Virus record (IMG/VR): IMGVR_UViG_3300011114_000226
Coordinates: 1 to 63,616 of that record
Origin: a virus
DNA: 63,616 nucleotides
Reading direction: 5' to 3' (one strand)
Part shown: positions 40,394 to 47,053 of the stretch, one piece after another
How positions within the stretch are numbered: position 1 is the first letter of the stretch
Layout of the letters: each line of letters starts with the position of its first letter
Notes under the pieces: generated by a model
What the model was told of the DNA's origin: nothing
The model's database searches: none
Seen by the model: only the letters and a program-made list of their open reading frames with translations
Program-made: the position numbers and the translations under genes

Positions 40394-40563
40394 TTCTTAT
40401 CTCCACTAATTAAGTTAATGATCTCTGCTTTTGCTTGTTCTTTGCCATCTGCTAATCCTAGTTCGTATGCTTCATCAACAAAGTATCTAATCTCGTTAAA
40501 CTCTTTGTCGTATCGTTCTGCCATTCCTTTTTGCACTTCTTCCATAATTTTAGTTGTCGCCAT
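40390..40563 (-). CDS. Small helical early protein
   Basis: The protein has 57 residues from the ATG at 40563 (GAGGAG upstream). Helical and charged throughout: ATTKIMEEVQKGMAERYDKE, then VDEAYELGLADGKEQAKAEI. It resembles the next protein upstream in its 'A...G...G' helix pattern (compare DAMRLGIVRGINFA), suggesting the two are distant paralogues. Function unknown. Confidence 0.5.
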   Translation of the reverse strand: MATTKIMEEVQKGMAERYDKEFNEIRYFVDEAYELGLADGKEQAKAEIINLISGDKK

Positions 40564-40789
40564 TCTTTTTCTCCTCAAAGTTTTTTAATGATTGCATATA
40601 CTGATTTGTTGCAAAGTTAATACCTCTTACAATACCTAGTCGCATCGCATCATAAAACATCTTGGCATCTTTCTCTGACCTTGTTCTATTATGCGTCTCA
40701 ACATACTCGTAATACTCAGCTACCGCTACTTCTATAATGTCTTCCTCAAACTTGCGTTTCTTTTCTTCGTTGATCTGATGTTGTGTCAT
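40550..40789 (-). CDS. Small helical early protein
   Basis: The protein has 79 residues, helical and charged: NEEKKRKFEEDIIEVAVAEY, then SEKDAKMFYDAMRLGIVRGI. No recognised family. The start overlaps the preceding stop (ATGA). Confidence 0.55.
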   Translation of the reverse strand: MTQHQINEEKKRKFEEDIIEVAVAEYYEYVETHNRTRSEKDAKMFYDAMRLGIVRGINFATNQYMQSLKNFEEKKNGDN

Positions 40790-40953
40790 TTAAAAATCCT
40801 CCTTACTCCGTCAAAGATACCTAGTAAATCATTAGGTTTTAAATCGTCCTTGTTGAATGCAAACGGCGTCTTCCTGCCATTCGTGTGTATGACATAGCCT
40901 GTCACTACTACTTGTTCTACTATGTATTGCTTTTCTTTTTTAGTAGTCACCAT
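40786..40953 (-). CDS. Small early protein
   Basis: The protein has 55 residues, starting MVTTKKEKQYIVEQVVVTGY and ending DLLGIFDGVRRIFK. A beta-rich first half is followed by a basic tail. It overlaps the genes on both sides by a few bases, in keeping with this operon's packing. Not recognised. Confidence 0.5.
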   Translation of the reverse strand: MVTTKKEKQYIVEQVVVTGYVIHTNGRKTPFAFNKDDLKPNDLLGIFDGVRRIFK

Positions 40954-41179
40954 CGGGGTCTCCATATTTCTGTGCTTGGTGTTCTAGTATATCACGGTTG
41001 TATTCATACTCAACCTCATCTAAGAATCCCTCGATGTCACTGCCCGCTTGTCTAAATGCTTCCGGTAGTGCTATCTCTTCTATTCTGCCGTCTTCCCATT
41101 TAACCCCAATCCACCATGATTTAATGCGTACAGGTTCTTGTGGTTCGGGTGGGTCTAAGTCTCTTTCTAAATCGCTCAT
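40940..41179 (-). CDS. Small acidic early protein
   Basis: The protein has 79 residues, pI clearly acidic. Sheet-like region VRIKSWWIGVKWEDGRIEEI followed by a helix PEAFRQAGSDIEGFLDEVEY. Not recognised; four-base overlap with the gene upstream. Confidence 0.55.
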   Translation of the reverse strand: MSDLERDLDPPEPQEPVRIKSWWIGVKWEDGRIEEIALPEAFRQAGSDIEGFLDEVEYEYNRDILEHQAQKYGDPDGDY

Positions 41180-41400
41180 GTTGTTTCCCTTTCAAAGTAG
41201 TTCATACATTGTTCGTAGATACCATTAAATAAGTCTTGTCCGTATTCTGTATTACTTGTGTTGCCATCTTCGTCATCTTGGATACACTTATGTTCTATGT
41301 CTAAAATAAATAATACATCATCATAGATTGCTTCTGCTAACTCACCCGCTTTTTCATTAGGTGAATTGTCTATCATTTCTGTGCCGTTAATAAGTTTCAT
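41176..41400 (-). CDS. Small acidic early protein
   Basis: The protein has 74 residues, acidic: NSPNEKAGELAEAIYDDVLF, then YGQDLFNGIYEQCMNYFERE. Entirely helical in appearance. Not recognised. Coupled by overlap to both neighbours. Confidence 0.55.
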   Translation of the reverse strand: MKLINGTEMIDNSPNEKAGELAEAIYDDVLFILDIEHKCIQDDEDGNTSNTEYGQDLFNGIYEQCMNYFERETT

Positions 41401-41618
41401 GTTGACGCCCCTTTTACTCGTTTGTCTATGTAAGATAATTCTTTTTCATAGTCCTTTATTTCTTTGCCTGTTAAAAAATGGTTCTCGCCACAACAACTGC
41501 CTTTCCACTCGGGCACTTCATCATAGCAATAAACACAATACGTCACGCCGTCATCTAAATCGTCAAACTCGGTTTCAACTGCGGGTTCAAACTTCTCTGC
41601 CGTCCATTCTTTACTCAT
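41397..41618 (-). CDS. Small zinc-ribbon early protein
   Basis: The protein has 73 residues. TYCVYCYDEVPEWKGSCCGE, then NHF, places Cys-x2-Cys and Cys-Cys/His residues as a likely zinc-binding knuckle; the rest is charged (KEIKDYEKELSYIDKRVKG). Could bind nucleic acid or modify a host protein. No family named. Confidence 0.55.
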   Translation of the reverse strand: MSKEWTAEKFEPAVETEFDDLDDGVTYCVYCYDEVPEWKGSCCGENHFLTGKEIKDYEKELSYIDKRVKGAST

Positions 41619-41821
41619 TCTTTGTCCTCCTCAATTTCAAATCCGCCTAACCATTTTGGGGTTTTGTTATCTTCTAACTCCTCGTAAAAATCTAATTGCA
41701 AGTTCACGTTGTTTGTGCTTAGTTCTTCTATGATATCGCTTAGCTCTTCCTCATTCTCCGCTTTGATTTCTACGTCTTGCCATGCGTTATAAAACACTCT
41801 TACTTTATATTTCTTTTTCAT
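41615..41821 (-). CDS. Small early protein, DpnD/PcfM-like pattern
   Basis: The protein has 68 residues. It opens KKKYKVRVFYNAWQDVEIKA, then ENEEELSDIIEELSTNNVNL: a beta-strand pair, an 'A.nEeEA' turn and a helix, the pattern of small DpnD/PcfM-like phage proteins. The two genes downstream (41818 and 41997) share the strand-E-x-x-E-A pattern. Function unknown. Confidence 0.55.
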   Translation of the reverse strand: MKKKYKVRVFYNAWQDVEIKAENEEELSDIIEELSTNNVNLQLDFYEELEDNKTPKWLGGFEIEEDKE

Positions 41822-42000
41822 ACTGCCTCCTCTTTAATATCTTCCATTCCCACATGCTCTATTTGAAAATCTCGATAGTCTTCGGGTTCTAAGTATGACA
41901 TGCGTTCATAAAATTCTTTCATGGCTTCCTCTTGTGTTTCTGCTTCAATGTCCGTTTGATATATGGCTCTTTCGCTCGCTGTTATAGTGAATCGTTTCAT
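41818..42000 (-). CDS. Small early protein, paralogue of neighbours
   Basis: The protein has 60 residues. RFTITASERAIYQTDIEAET, then QEEAMKEFYERMSYLEP. The 'I.AET.EEAM..F' element is shared with the proteins at 41615 and 41997, so these three look like a local family of small beta-alpha proteins. Coupled by four-base overlaps. Confidence 0.55.
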   Translation of the reverse strand: MKRFTITASERAIYQTDIEAETQEEAMKEFYERMSYLEPEDYRDFQIEHVGMEDIKEEAV

Positions 42001-42209
42001 CTGACTTCCTCCTCTATATATTCAACCTCAATCACCGCTAGTCCAAATTCATGGCGTGCTTTTTCCATTGCATGCTCTTCGTTCTTAGCATGAATTAAAC
42101 CTAGTCGCCTTCCCTTTTTATCTAGTGCCTCATACCATAACTCTGTCATATACCCTCCGTATAATTGTGTTGTCACTCTGTTAATCTCATTAAATAAGTT
42201 CATGCTCAA
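41997..42209 (-). CDS. First gene of the early operon
   Basis: The protein has 70 residues. MTELWYEALDKKGRRLGLIH, then AKNEEHAMEKARHEFGLAVI, again with a strand-turn-helix containing 'A.NEE.AM..A'. It is the gene nearest the consensus promoter at 42237-42265, so it should be the first and most abundant product of this operon, a typical position for host-takeover proteins. Function unknown. Confidence 0.55.
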   Translation of the reverse strand: MSMNLFNEINRVTTQLYGGYMTELWYEALDKKGRRLGLIHAKNEEHAMEKARHEFGLAVIEVEYIEEEVR

Positions 42210-42236
42210 CCTCCCTTTGTGTTTACCTCGTTAATC

Positions 42237-42265
42237 AATATACGCTTGCGTTTTTATCATGTCAA
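42237..42265 (-). promoter_or_regulatory. Consensus sigma-70 promoter for the main early operon
   Basis: On the minus strand, TTGACA (42265-42260), 17 bases, TATATT (42242-42237). The bases GCG lie directly upstream of the -10 and G directly after it, and the same GCG-TATATT-G is found in the promoter at 45530. It lies 28 bases before the first start codon and would drive the leftward genes from 42209 to about 36788. Confidence 0.85.
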
Positions 42266-42420
42266 GTATTATTTACTAATTAATTTTATGGGGGTTTTGA
42301 TAAGCGCTAAGTCTCGCCCTCGCCTTCCCTCTAGGTTTAAACCCCGCTCGCTATGCCTCTTCCCTCGCCCGCCTTCTTTAACCACTGGTTTCAAATTCTT
42401 TTTAAGCCTCGCCCGCCAAA

Positions 42421-42455
42421 TAAAAAAAGAGGGCATGGGGTTTTAATCCATGCCC
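42421..42455 (-). terminator. Rho-independent terminator of the gp88/ArdC-like module
   Basis: On the minus strand GGGCATGG and CCATGCCC (arms at 42448-42455 and 42431-42438) form an eight-pair stem with a nine-base loop, followed by TCTTTTTTTA. It lies 50 bases after the stop of the gp88-like gene. The 155 bases between it and the promoter at 42237-42265 contain no gene that I can support. Confidence 0.85.
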
Positions 42456-42506
42456 TTGAGATGTCACTAAGTGACAGGGTAAACTAATTTATAAAGCTCG
42501 ATCATA

Positions 42507-43193
42507 CTATGCAATCACAAAACCCGTTTTGTCTTGTCGCGCCTTGCCCTTAGCTTTCAATCCTACAATTATATTCTTATCCTCTATAAATCTAGCGTCG
42601 TGATCGTCGCCGTTGATAACAGGGCGCCCCTCAAATTCAACCGGTAAGATTTTAAACACCGTCGCCACGCGCATGTTATTACTTAGCGCTTGCCTATTAA
42701 ACTTAATGAAGGATTGTACCCCGCTATATGAAAAAGTAAGATCATAATTATCCGGTAAGTTTTTCCTATTCGGGTTTTTGGTATAGTCATAAAATTGTAG
42801 CTCGGGAAAAAGCTCGAATATATTAAACTCACCTAGCATAATCTTTTCCCATTCGATGTCACTCGTTCCATTAAGTCGAACCACGGCTTGCATGTTTTTC
42901 TTTTTTGCTTGCGCTTTTAACTTGTGAATATCCTCGATCAATTGAGCCATAAACTCGCCCCTGTTATCGTTGAATAGTTTTGCTTTCCTCAACCTCGCGC
43001 TTTTAACGTTGCTAAAATTGCCCCGCCCCGCCGTATTAAGACAGGCAACGTGACACTCGGCGACCTTAGCAAAGGGGCAAAGGTTTACCCCGCTTAAATC
43101 ATAGGGCGCTAGGTATAAAATACCCGTTAAGAATCCCGCCTTATTACTTTTAATTGTTTTGGTGTCACTGTTTACGCTTAATAATTTATACAT
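42507..43193 (-). CDS. gp88-like Cys-motif phage protein
   Basis: The protein has 228 residues. It begins YKLLSVNSDTKTIKSNKAGF, then LTGILYLAPYDLSGVNLCPF; a Cys group follows (LCPFAKVAECHVACLNTAGR) in a C-x7-C-x3-C layout. Other marks are KAKLFNDNRGEFMAQLIEDI, VVRLNGTSDIEWEKI and GDDHDARFIEDKNIIVGLKA near the end. This is the gene product 88-like family of phage and plasmid proteins, whose function I do not know. Radical chemistry or metal binding by the Cys group is possible but unsupported. Codon choice is richer in CGC and CCC than the replication block. Confidence 0.7.
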   Translation of the reverse strand: MYKLLSVNSDTKTIKSNKAGFLTGILYLAPYDLSGVNLCPFAKVAECHVACLNTAGRGNFSNVKSARLRKAKLFNDNRGEFMAQLIEDIHKLKAQAKKKNMQAVVRLNGTSDIEWEKIMLGEFNIFELFPELQFYDYTKNPNRKNLPDNYDLTFSYSGVQSFIKFNRQALSNNMRVATVFKILPVEFEGRPVINGDDHDARFIEDKNIIVGLKAKGKARQDKTGFVIA

Positions 43194-43360
43194 GATTCAC
43201 CCCTTAAAATTTTCTCATATGGTTTTATCTCGTTTAATAGCTCGTCTTTGAATAGATCGTCTTGAATTTTTAATTTAATTCTTATCTTATTTATTTTTCT
43301 TTTAAGGCTTTTCGGCATGAGTGCTTTTAATATCTCGTCCGCTAGTTTTTCTTTTTTCAT
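43178..43360 (-). CDS. Small basic protein
   Basis: The protein has 60 residues, helical and Lys-rich: KKEKLADEILKALMPKSLKR, then KINKIRIKLKIQDDLFKDEL. Overlaps the gp88-like gene by 16 bases. Not recognised. Confidence 0.5.
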   Translation of the reverse strand: MKKEKLADEILKALMPKSLKRKINKIRIKLKIQDDLFKDELLNEIKPYEKILRGESCINY

Positions 43361-43361
43361 T

Positions 43362-43685
43362 TTATAAATACCCCTCTAAACCCGCGTCGACCATTTGCCA
43401 TACCGCGTCGCTTATGTTTTTATAAGTTTCAATTTCCTTATCGGTTATGAATCCTCGGTCGCCCTTTTCGGCATAGTCACCTTGAACCACGATCCTATCA
43501 CCCGCCCACGTTCCTATTAGTTCATGATCTCGAAAATCACCCCCGCCCCGCCCGTTGCTATTTGCTACTAACATAAAAAGCGCGGTCGTCGACGTTTTCG
43601 TGCCGACTTGTTCGGCGAGCTTTAAAAAGTCCGCTCTAAAATATTCTTTTTTATCTATGTTATATACTTTATGATATTGACCCAT
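43362..43685 (-). CDS. Conserved MGQYxxV-type protein
   Basis: The protein has 107 residues from the ATG at 43685, eight bases after AGGGG; a GTG three codons upstream is less well placed. It reads GQYHKVYNIDKKEYFRADFL, then LMLVANSNGRGGGD-like and LIGTWAGDRIVVQGDYAEKG. This 'MGQY..V.N.DK.E......SNGRGGGD....IG.WAGDRI...GDYA' pattern is widespread in bacteria and their phages and plasmids, but I know of no assigned function. It is accessory cargo here. Confidence 0.7.
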   Translation of the reverse strand: MGQYHKVYNIDKKEYFRADFLKLAEQVGTKTSTTALFMLVANSNGRGGGDFRDHELIGTWAGDRIVVQGDYAEKGDRGFITDKEIETYKNISDAVWQMVDAGLEGYL

Positions 43686-43686
43686 G

Positions 43687-43869
43687 TTATTCACCCCTTT
43701 TAAAATATTGGTGTTTTTCTATCCATTGCCCCTCTATTGGTAAATGCAATGATTCTTTTTCTTTTTCGGTAAATTTATCCGCTTGCTGTAAGTCGTCGAC
43801 CCATCCAATATCGTTTGACCATAATAAGTCGTTATCACTTTGCGCCTGTATAATATAAATGTTTTCCAT
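43687..43869 (-). CDS. Small accessory protein
   Basis: The protein has 60 residues: MENIYIIQAQSDNDLLWSND, then a DDLQQADKFTEKEKESLHLP helix. The pattern 'W.N..GWVD...A..FT..E' resembles small phage/plasmid proteins of no known role. AAGGGG lies upstream. Confidence 0.5.
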   Translation of the reverse strand: MENIYIIQAQSDNDLLWSNDIGWVDDLQQADKFTEKEKESLHLPIEGQWIEKHQYFKRGE

Positions 43870-43885
43870 GCTATGCCCCTTGTAA

Positions 43886-44044
43886 TTAAGATAACTCAGT
43901 TAAAAAAGCCTCAAGTTCGCGCCCGTGGTTATCAGATAATAAAACTATTTGATCGGTTATAAACTCGCGTATTACATAATAGCCCGTGGATATATTGTTA
44001 TCGATATCCTTATAAAAAACCTCGTCGCCTTGAAAATATTCCAT
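43886..44044 (-). CDS. Small accessory protein
   Basis: The protein has 52 residues. MEYFQGDEVFYKDIDNNIST, then YYVIREFITDQIVLLSDNHG, a likely small beta-barrel, ending EAFLTELS. Its start overlaps the stop of the next upstream gene by one base. Not recognised. Confidence 0.5.
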   Translation of the reverse strand: MEYFQGDEVFYKDIDNNISTGYYVIREFITDQIVLLSDNHGRELEAFLTELS

Positions 44045-44271
44045 TATAAATACCCCCCGTTTTTGCTTAGCTCTTCCGCTAAGTTACCACCTATTATTGA
44101 TTTTATTGAGCCTCGCCCTGTAATATGCCCTAGGTTATTTTCTAACGCTATCCAGTTTTCGCCCCATGATATCTCTATTAATGGGTAACCCTGTTTAATT
44201 GCCTCAATTGCGCACTTTTTAACTTGCGCGTAACTCGGTTTTTTACCTTCAAAATAATATTCAAATAACAT
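44044..44271 (-). CDS. Small accessory protein
   Basis: The protein has 75 residues. MLFEYYFEGKKPSYAQVKKC, then EAIKQGYPLIEISWGENWIA. Alpha/beta with a central GENWI strand; the C-terminus is Gly-rich. Not recognised. Confidence 0.5.
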   Translation of the reverse strand: MLFEYYFEGKKPSYAQVKKCAIEAIKQGYPLIEISWGENWIALENNLGHITGRGSIKSIIGGNLAEELSKNGGYL

Positions 44272-44273
44272 AA

Positions 44274-44459
44274 TTACACCCCCCTTTTATTAATAAATTT
44301 AATCAATCTTAAATAAAACTTTTTCGCCCTCGCGTGCCGTGATTCAAAAAATAAACTATATAAATAGGTTACGCGCTCAAAATTATTTTGCATGAATGCT
44401 AAGTCCTTATAAATTGCCCCGTCCCGTTTCATGTAATGAGTATAAAAAATGTTATTCAT
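44274..44459 (-). CDS. Small basic accessory protein
   Basis: The protein has 61 residues from the ATG at 44459 (GAGGGGG upstream). MNNIFYTHYMKRDGAIYKDL, then FFESRHARAKKFYLRLIKFI. Aromatic and basic. Overlaps the ArdC-like gene by eight bases. Not recognised. Confidence 0.5.
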   Translation of the reverse strand: MNNIFYTHYMKRDGAIYKDLAFMQNNFERVTYLYSLFFESRHARAKKFYLRLIKFINKRGV

Positions 44460-45306
44460 GCTCGACCCCCTCAACGTTTAATAAATAATTCACGGCTTTT
44501 TGAGCTTTCGCGCTTGCGCTTATAATGAATTTTTTGTCGCCCCTTAGCGCTTTAATCCATGAATCAATGTAACTCGCATGCTGTAATTGAGCATTAATGC
44601 CGTTATACGCGCAAAGCATTGAGGCGCCTAGCTCGGCGATAAGCTCTTCAAAGGCGTAACCCTCGGACCCGAACGAATCATTTTTTAAACGTGCTAAGCG
44701 TTTTTCCGATCCTGTATAATGTATTAATTCATGATAAGCGGTCGCGTAATAATCCGCGCTAGTATTAAATGATTCTTTTTCGGGCAGGTTTATTTGATCG
44801 AGTGAAGGTATATAACATGCGCGCCCCCCGCCGTGTTTTATCGTTGCCCGTGTATTTTTAATGAATGCCTCGCATGATTCTAAAACCTCGAATTCGGGCT
44901 TGATCTCTTTTACTTGATCGGGTAACCCGTCGACCGCGTCCCTATTGAATACAGTATAACTTTTTAACATAGGTATTTTTTTGAGGTCACCCGTCGACTT
45001 GTCTTTTATCTCGAGGGGCTTATAAAATATGACGTTGACGCCTTTCGAACCCTTGCGAACTTGCGCGCCTAGGTTCTGAGCTTGCTTATATGTCAACCAT
45101 TCATTCGAGGCGCCGAACTCGCCCGTTGATTGTAATAAACTAAGATAGAAAAAATTAACGCCGTTATAAATATTTTTAGTGACTGGATTAAACGGTAAGC
45201 CCTCGCCCGCCTTCCATGGTTTCACCCACGGCGCCACGCCCTTTTCTAACTCAGTTAAAATTCTATTTGTTATATTTTGCGCGATATCATTATTTAATTG
45301 ATTCAT
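44452..45306 (-). CDS. ArdC-like antirestriction protein / zincin
   Basis: The protein has 284 residues in two domains. The N-terminal ssDNA-binding domain (about 1-130) contains ITNRILTELEKGVAPWVKPW, PFNPVTKNIYNGVNFFYLSL and GASNEWLTYKQAQNLGAQVR. The C-terminal zinc metallopeptidase-like domain carries HELIH (192-196) in ATAYHELIHYTGSEKRLARL and ELIAELGASML as the third-ligand helix. ArdC proteins protect incoming ssDNA or plasmids from restriction. In this phage it could shield the genome early after entry. AAGGGGTAAAAAC precedes the ATG. Confidence 0.88.
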   Translation of the reverse strand: MNQLNNDIAQNITNRILTELEKGVAPWVKPWKAGEGLPFNPVTKNIYNGVNFFYLSLLQSTGEFGASNEWLTYKQAQNLGAQVRKGSKGVNVIFYKPLEIKDKSTGDLKKIPMLKSYTVFNRDAVDGLPDQVKEIKPEFEVLESCEAFIKNTRATIKHGGGRACYIPSLDQINLPEKESFNTSADYYATAYHELIHYTGSEKRLARLKNDSFGSEGYAFEELIAELGASMLCAYNGINAQLQHASYIDSWIKALRGDKKFIISASAKAQKAVNYLLNVEGVEHE

Positions 45307-45317
45307 GTTTTTACCCC

Positions 45318-45470
45318 TTAATAGATATTATGTAATTCAAAAAATATGGCATTGCTATGATTAAAGCCCTGTAATTGAGCTAACTTAACTAAGTCATCAA
45401 AATGCCTCTCAATAAACCATTCGCTAAAATAGTCATCATTGGTTATTAATTTATTTATATTCCAGTCCAT
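45318..45470 (-). CDS. Small accessory protein, first gene of the module
   Basis: The protein has 50 residues. MDWNINKLITNDDYFSEWFI, then ERHFDDLVKLAQLQGFNHSN. The ribosome site is AAGGGGT, the same unusual type as its neighbours. It follows the promoter at 45530-45558 and precedes the ArdC-like gene. Not recognised. Confidence 0.5.
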   Translation of the reverse strand: MDWNINKLITNDDYFSEWFIERHFDDLVKLAQLQGFNHSNAIFFELHNIY

Positions 45471-45529
45471 TTTTTTACCCCTTTTTATAGTTTTATTTTA
45501 AAAACCCCGTGTTTACAGGGTTATCGCTC

Positions 45530-45558
45530 AATATACGCTCATTTTTTAAATATGTAAA
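45530..45558 (-). promoter_or_regulatory. Sigma-70 promoter of the ArdC/gp88-like module
   Basis: On the minus strand, TTTACA (45558-45553), 17 bases, TATATT (45535-45530), again with GCG before and G after the -10. It differs from the promoter at 42237 by one base in the -35. It would drive the genes from 45470 to the terminator at 42421. Confidence 0.8.
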
Positions 45559-45608
45559 CTATTATTTTACTAATTAATTTTAAGGGGGGTTATATATAAG
45601 GTATATGT

Positions 45609-45638
45609 AAAAACAAAAAAGGGCGTAATTAAACGCCC
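45609..45638 (-). terminator. Rho-independent terminator
   Basis: On the minus strand GGGCGT, loop TTAATT, ACGCCC, then TTTTTTGTTTTT. It lies 26 bases after the small membrane gene at 45664-45768 and separates it from the module promoter at 45530. Confidence 0.8.
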
Positions 45639-45663
45639 CGTAATACTTGATTAAAATACTAGG

Positions 45664-45768
45664 TTAAAACTTATTAAAATGAAAATGTAAGATCGATAAC
45701 ACTGTAATAATGTTAACCAATTGAAACGCTATAAAACCATAGATAAAAGCTTTTTGTTTTTTTGTCAT
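45664..45768 (-). CDS. 34-residue membrane peptide
   Basis: It opens MTKKQKAFIYGFIAFQLVNI and continues ITVLSILHFHFNKF: a basic start and one transmembrane helix with His-rich end. It has a GAGG site ten bases upstream and its own terminator downstream, which supports it as a real transcription unit. Function unknown. Confidence 0.5.
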   Translation of the reverse strand: MTKKQKAFIYGFIAFQLVNIITVLSILHFHFNKF

Positions 45769-46570
45769 GCTATATATACCTCGATAAGTTAAAAAAGTAA
45801 AACTAAGTATTACAATCTTATAAACGTATGAAAAACGAAAATGTAAGACTTATTTTAAAAAATGTTACAGGTTTTTAGTAAACTTAGCGGGTTTTATCGT
45901 GTAAGTCATTGTTTTATAACGTGTTACAGGTGTTACACTATTTCACTTTACTAATAAACACAAAAAACGACGGTTTTAAGCGGGGCTAGGTTTTACTAAG
46001 TTATTGTTTTATATATATAATATATTTTATTATTATTAATTAATTAATGCATAAAATGCAAAATGTTACATGTTACAGGGTTTTAAAATTATATAGCGGG
46101 TTGTTTTTTCTATCGGTTACATTGCGCAAAGAGGGGTCGCGTCGACTTAGTTCTTACCGAGTTTTACAGGGGGGCATACTATGTTTTTACTTGTAACATT
46201 GTAACGCGGGGTTATTACTTAGTTAAAACAAAGTCATAGGCGCGTTACAATCAAGCGTTACATTAATAAACCTTGTAACATCGTTGATTATTAAGCTTTA
46301 TTTTGTTTACTAGGTTTCAAGCAAAGTTTACTAGGTTATAACCCTGTTTTTACTAGGGATACCCCGCCCCGACCCCCCAAAACCAAGTTGGGACTCCGCT
46401 CGACTTCGTTACACTTTGATCTGCACAAACAATCTGCAAAAAAGTCCAAATCTCAAACCCACCCCCTATGAAAAATAAAGGGTCAATCAAAAAATTTCTA
46501 TAAAAAAATTAGTCAAATATCGTATGTAAAGTTTCATTCAAAGGAAGGGAAAGGGTAGAACGAATGAAAA
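45769..46570. other. Gene-poor region with AT-rich tract and repeats: candidate replication origin
   Basis: No protein-coding frame is supported in these ~800 bases. The region holds an AT-only tract of short repeats around 46011-46047 (TATATATATAATATATTTT, then TATTATTATTAATTAATTAA) and about ten copies of GTTACA or TGTAAC in both orientations between 45863 and 46280. Two of these copies form tandem pairs: TGTTACAGG with TGTTACACT at 45922-45939 and TGTTACA with TGTTACAGG at 46064-46079. A GC-rich patch (CCCCGCCCCGACCCCCC) lies near 46362-46378. Iterons next to an easily melted tract are the usual layout of replication origins. It sits between the divergent early and late halves. Confidence 0.5.
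45863..45939 (+). repeat. Direct repeats TGTTACAGG
   Basis: TGTTACAGG occurs at 45863-45871 and 45922-45930, and TGTTACACT follows at once at 45931-45939. Further copies lie at 46064-46079. These are candidate iterons or operator half-sites. Confidence 0.6.
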
Positions 46571-46915
46571 CTAAATAGCTTTAGGATCGAAGTTATATAA
46601 CTCGGAGTAAACGTCTTTAATACGTAGGAACTTCTCGCCGTGTTGATCAAAGTCATCGTCGCCCTTATAGTACAGGTGCAAATGGATCATTTCGTGGAGA
46701 AGCGTTTGGAAAATGGTGATAAAGTGACCACAAGAACCAGAACTTATTTCAATAGCCATCTCTACTTCGTCAAAACAGCCATATATAGTAGGGTTCTTAA
46801 TGACTCGGAACTTGACTTTGTTAGACTTAGGCATCTTTAGGGTGTTAAAAGGGGGTAGCTGGCATGCCATGTTGTACAAAATCTCTAGGTTCTTAGAGGT
46901 TAACGTGGTTTTCAT
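46571..46915 (-). CDS. SprT-like zinc metalloprotease
   Basis: The protein has 114 residues. TLLHEMIHLHLYY carries the zinc motif HEMIH (74-78), and DFDQHGEKFLRI supplies the third His (H92) in the 'GH.F' position of SprT/Spartan-like proteases. CGHFITIFQ precedes it. SprT-like proteins are often found next to replication genes and may remove DNA-bound proteins. A possible promoter (TTGACT, 19 bases, TAAAAT) lies upstream on this strand but its spacing is long. Confidence 0.85.
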   Translation of the reverse strand: MKTTLTSKNLEILYNMACQLPPFNTLKMPKSNKVKFRVIKNPTIYGCFDEVEMAIEISSGSCGHFITIFQTLLHEMIHLHLYYKGDDDFDQHGEKFLRIKDVYSELYNFDPKAI

Positions 46916-47053
46916 CAGAAAGTCCAGGTTAAAACAACAAGGGCTAAGTTAGGCTGAGTAAAAAGAAGGGTTATCATGGTAGTATTTTACCAAAAACTAG
47001 GTTAGAATAGTCAAATTAGCTGCAATTAATTCCAAAAGGTGTAACAGCGACAC

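Noticed and set aside
45863-46280. CRISPR-like array of GTTACA repeats
   Set aside because: Repeats are too short (6-9 bases), vary in orientation and have irregular spacing. No cas gene cluster is present; the Cas4-like protein is a phage recombination nuclease type.
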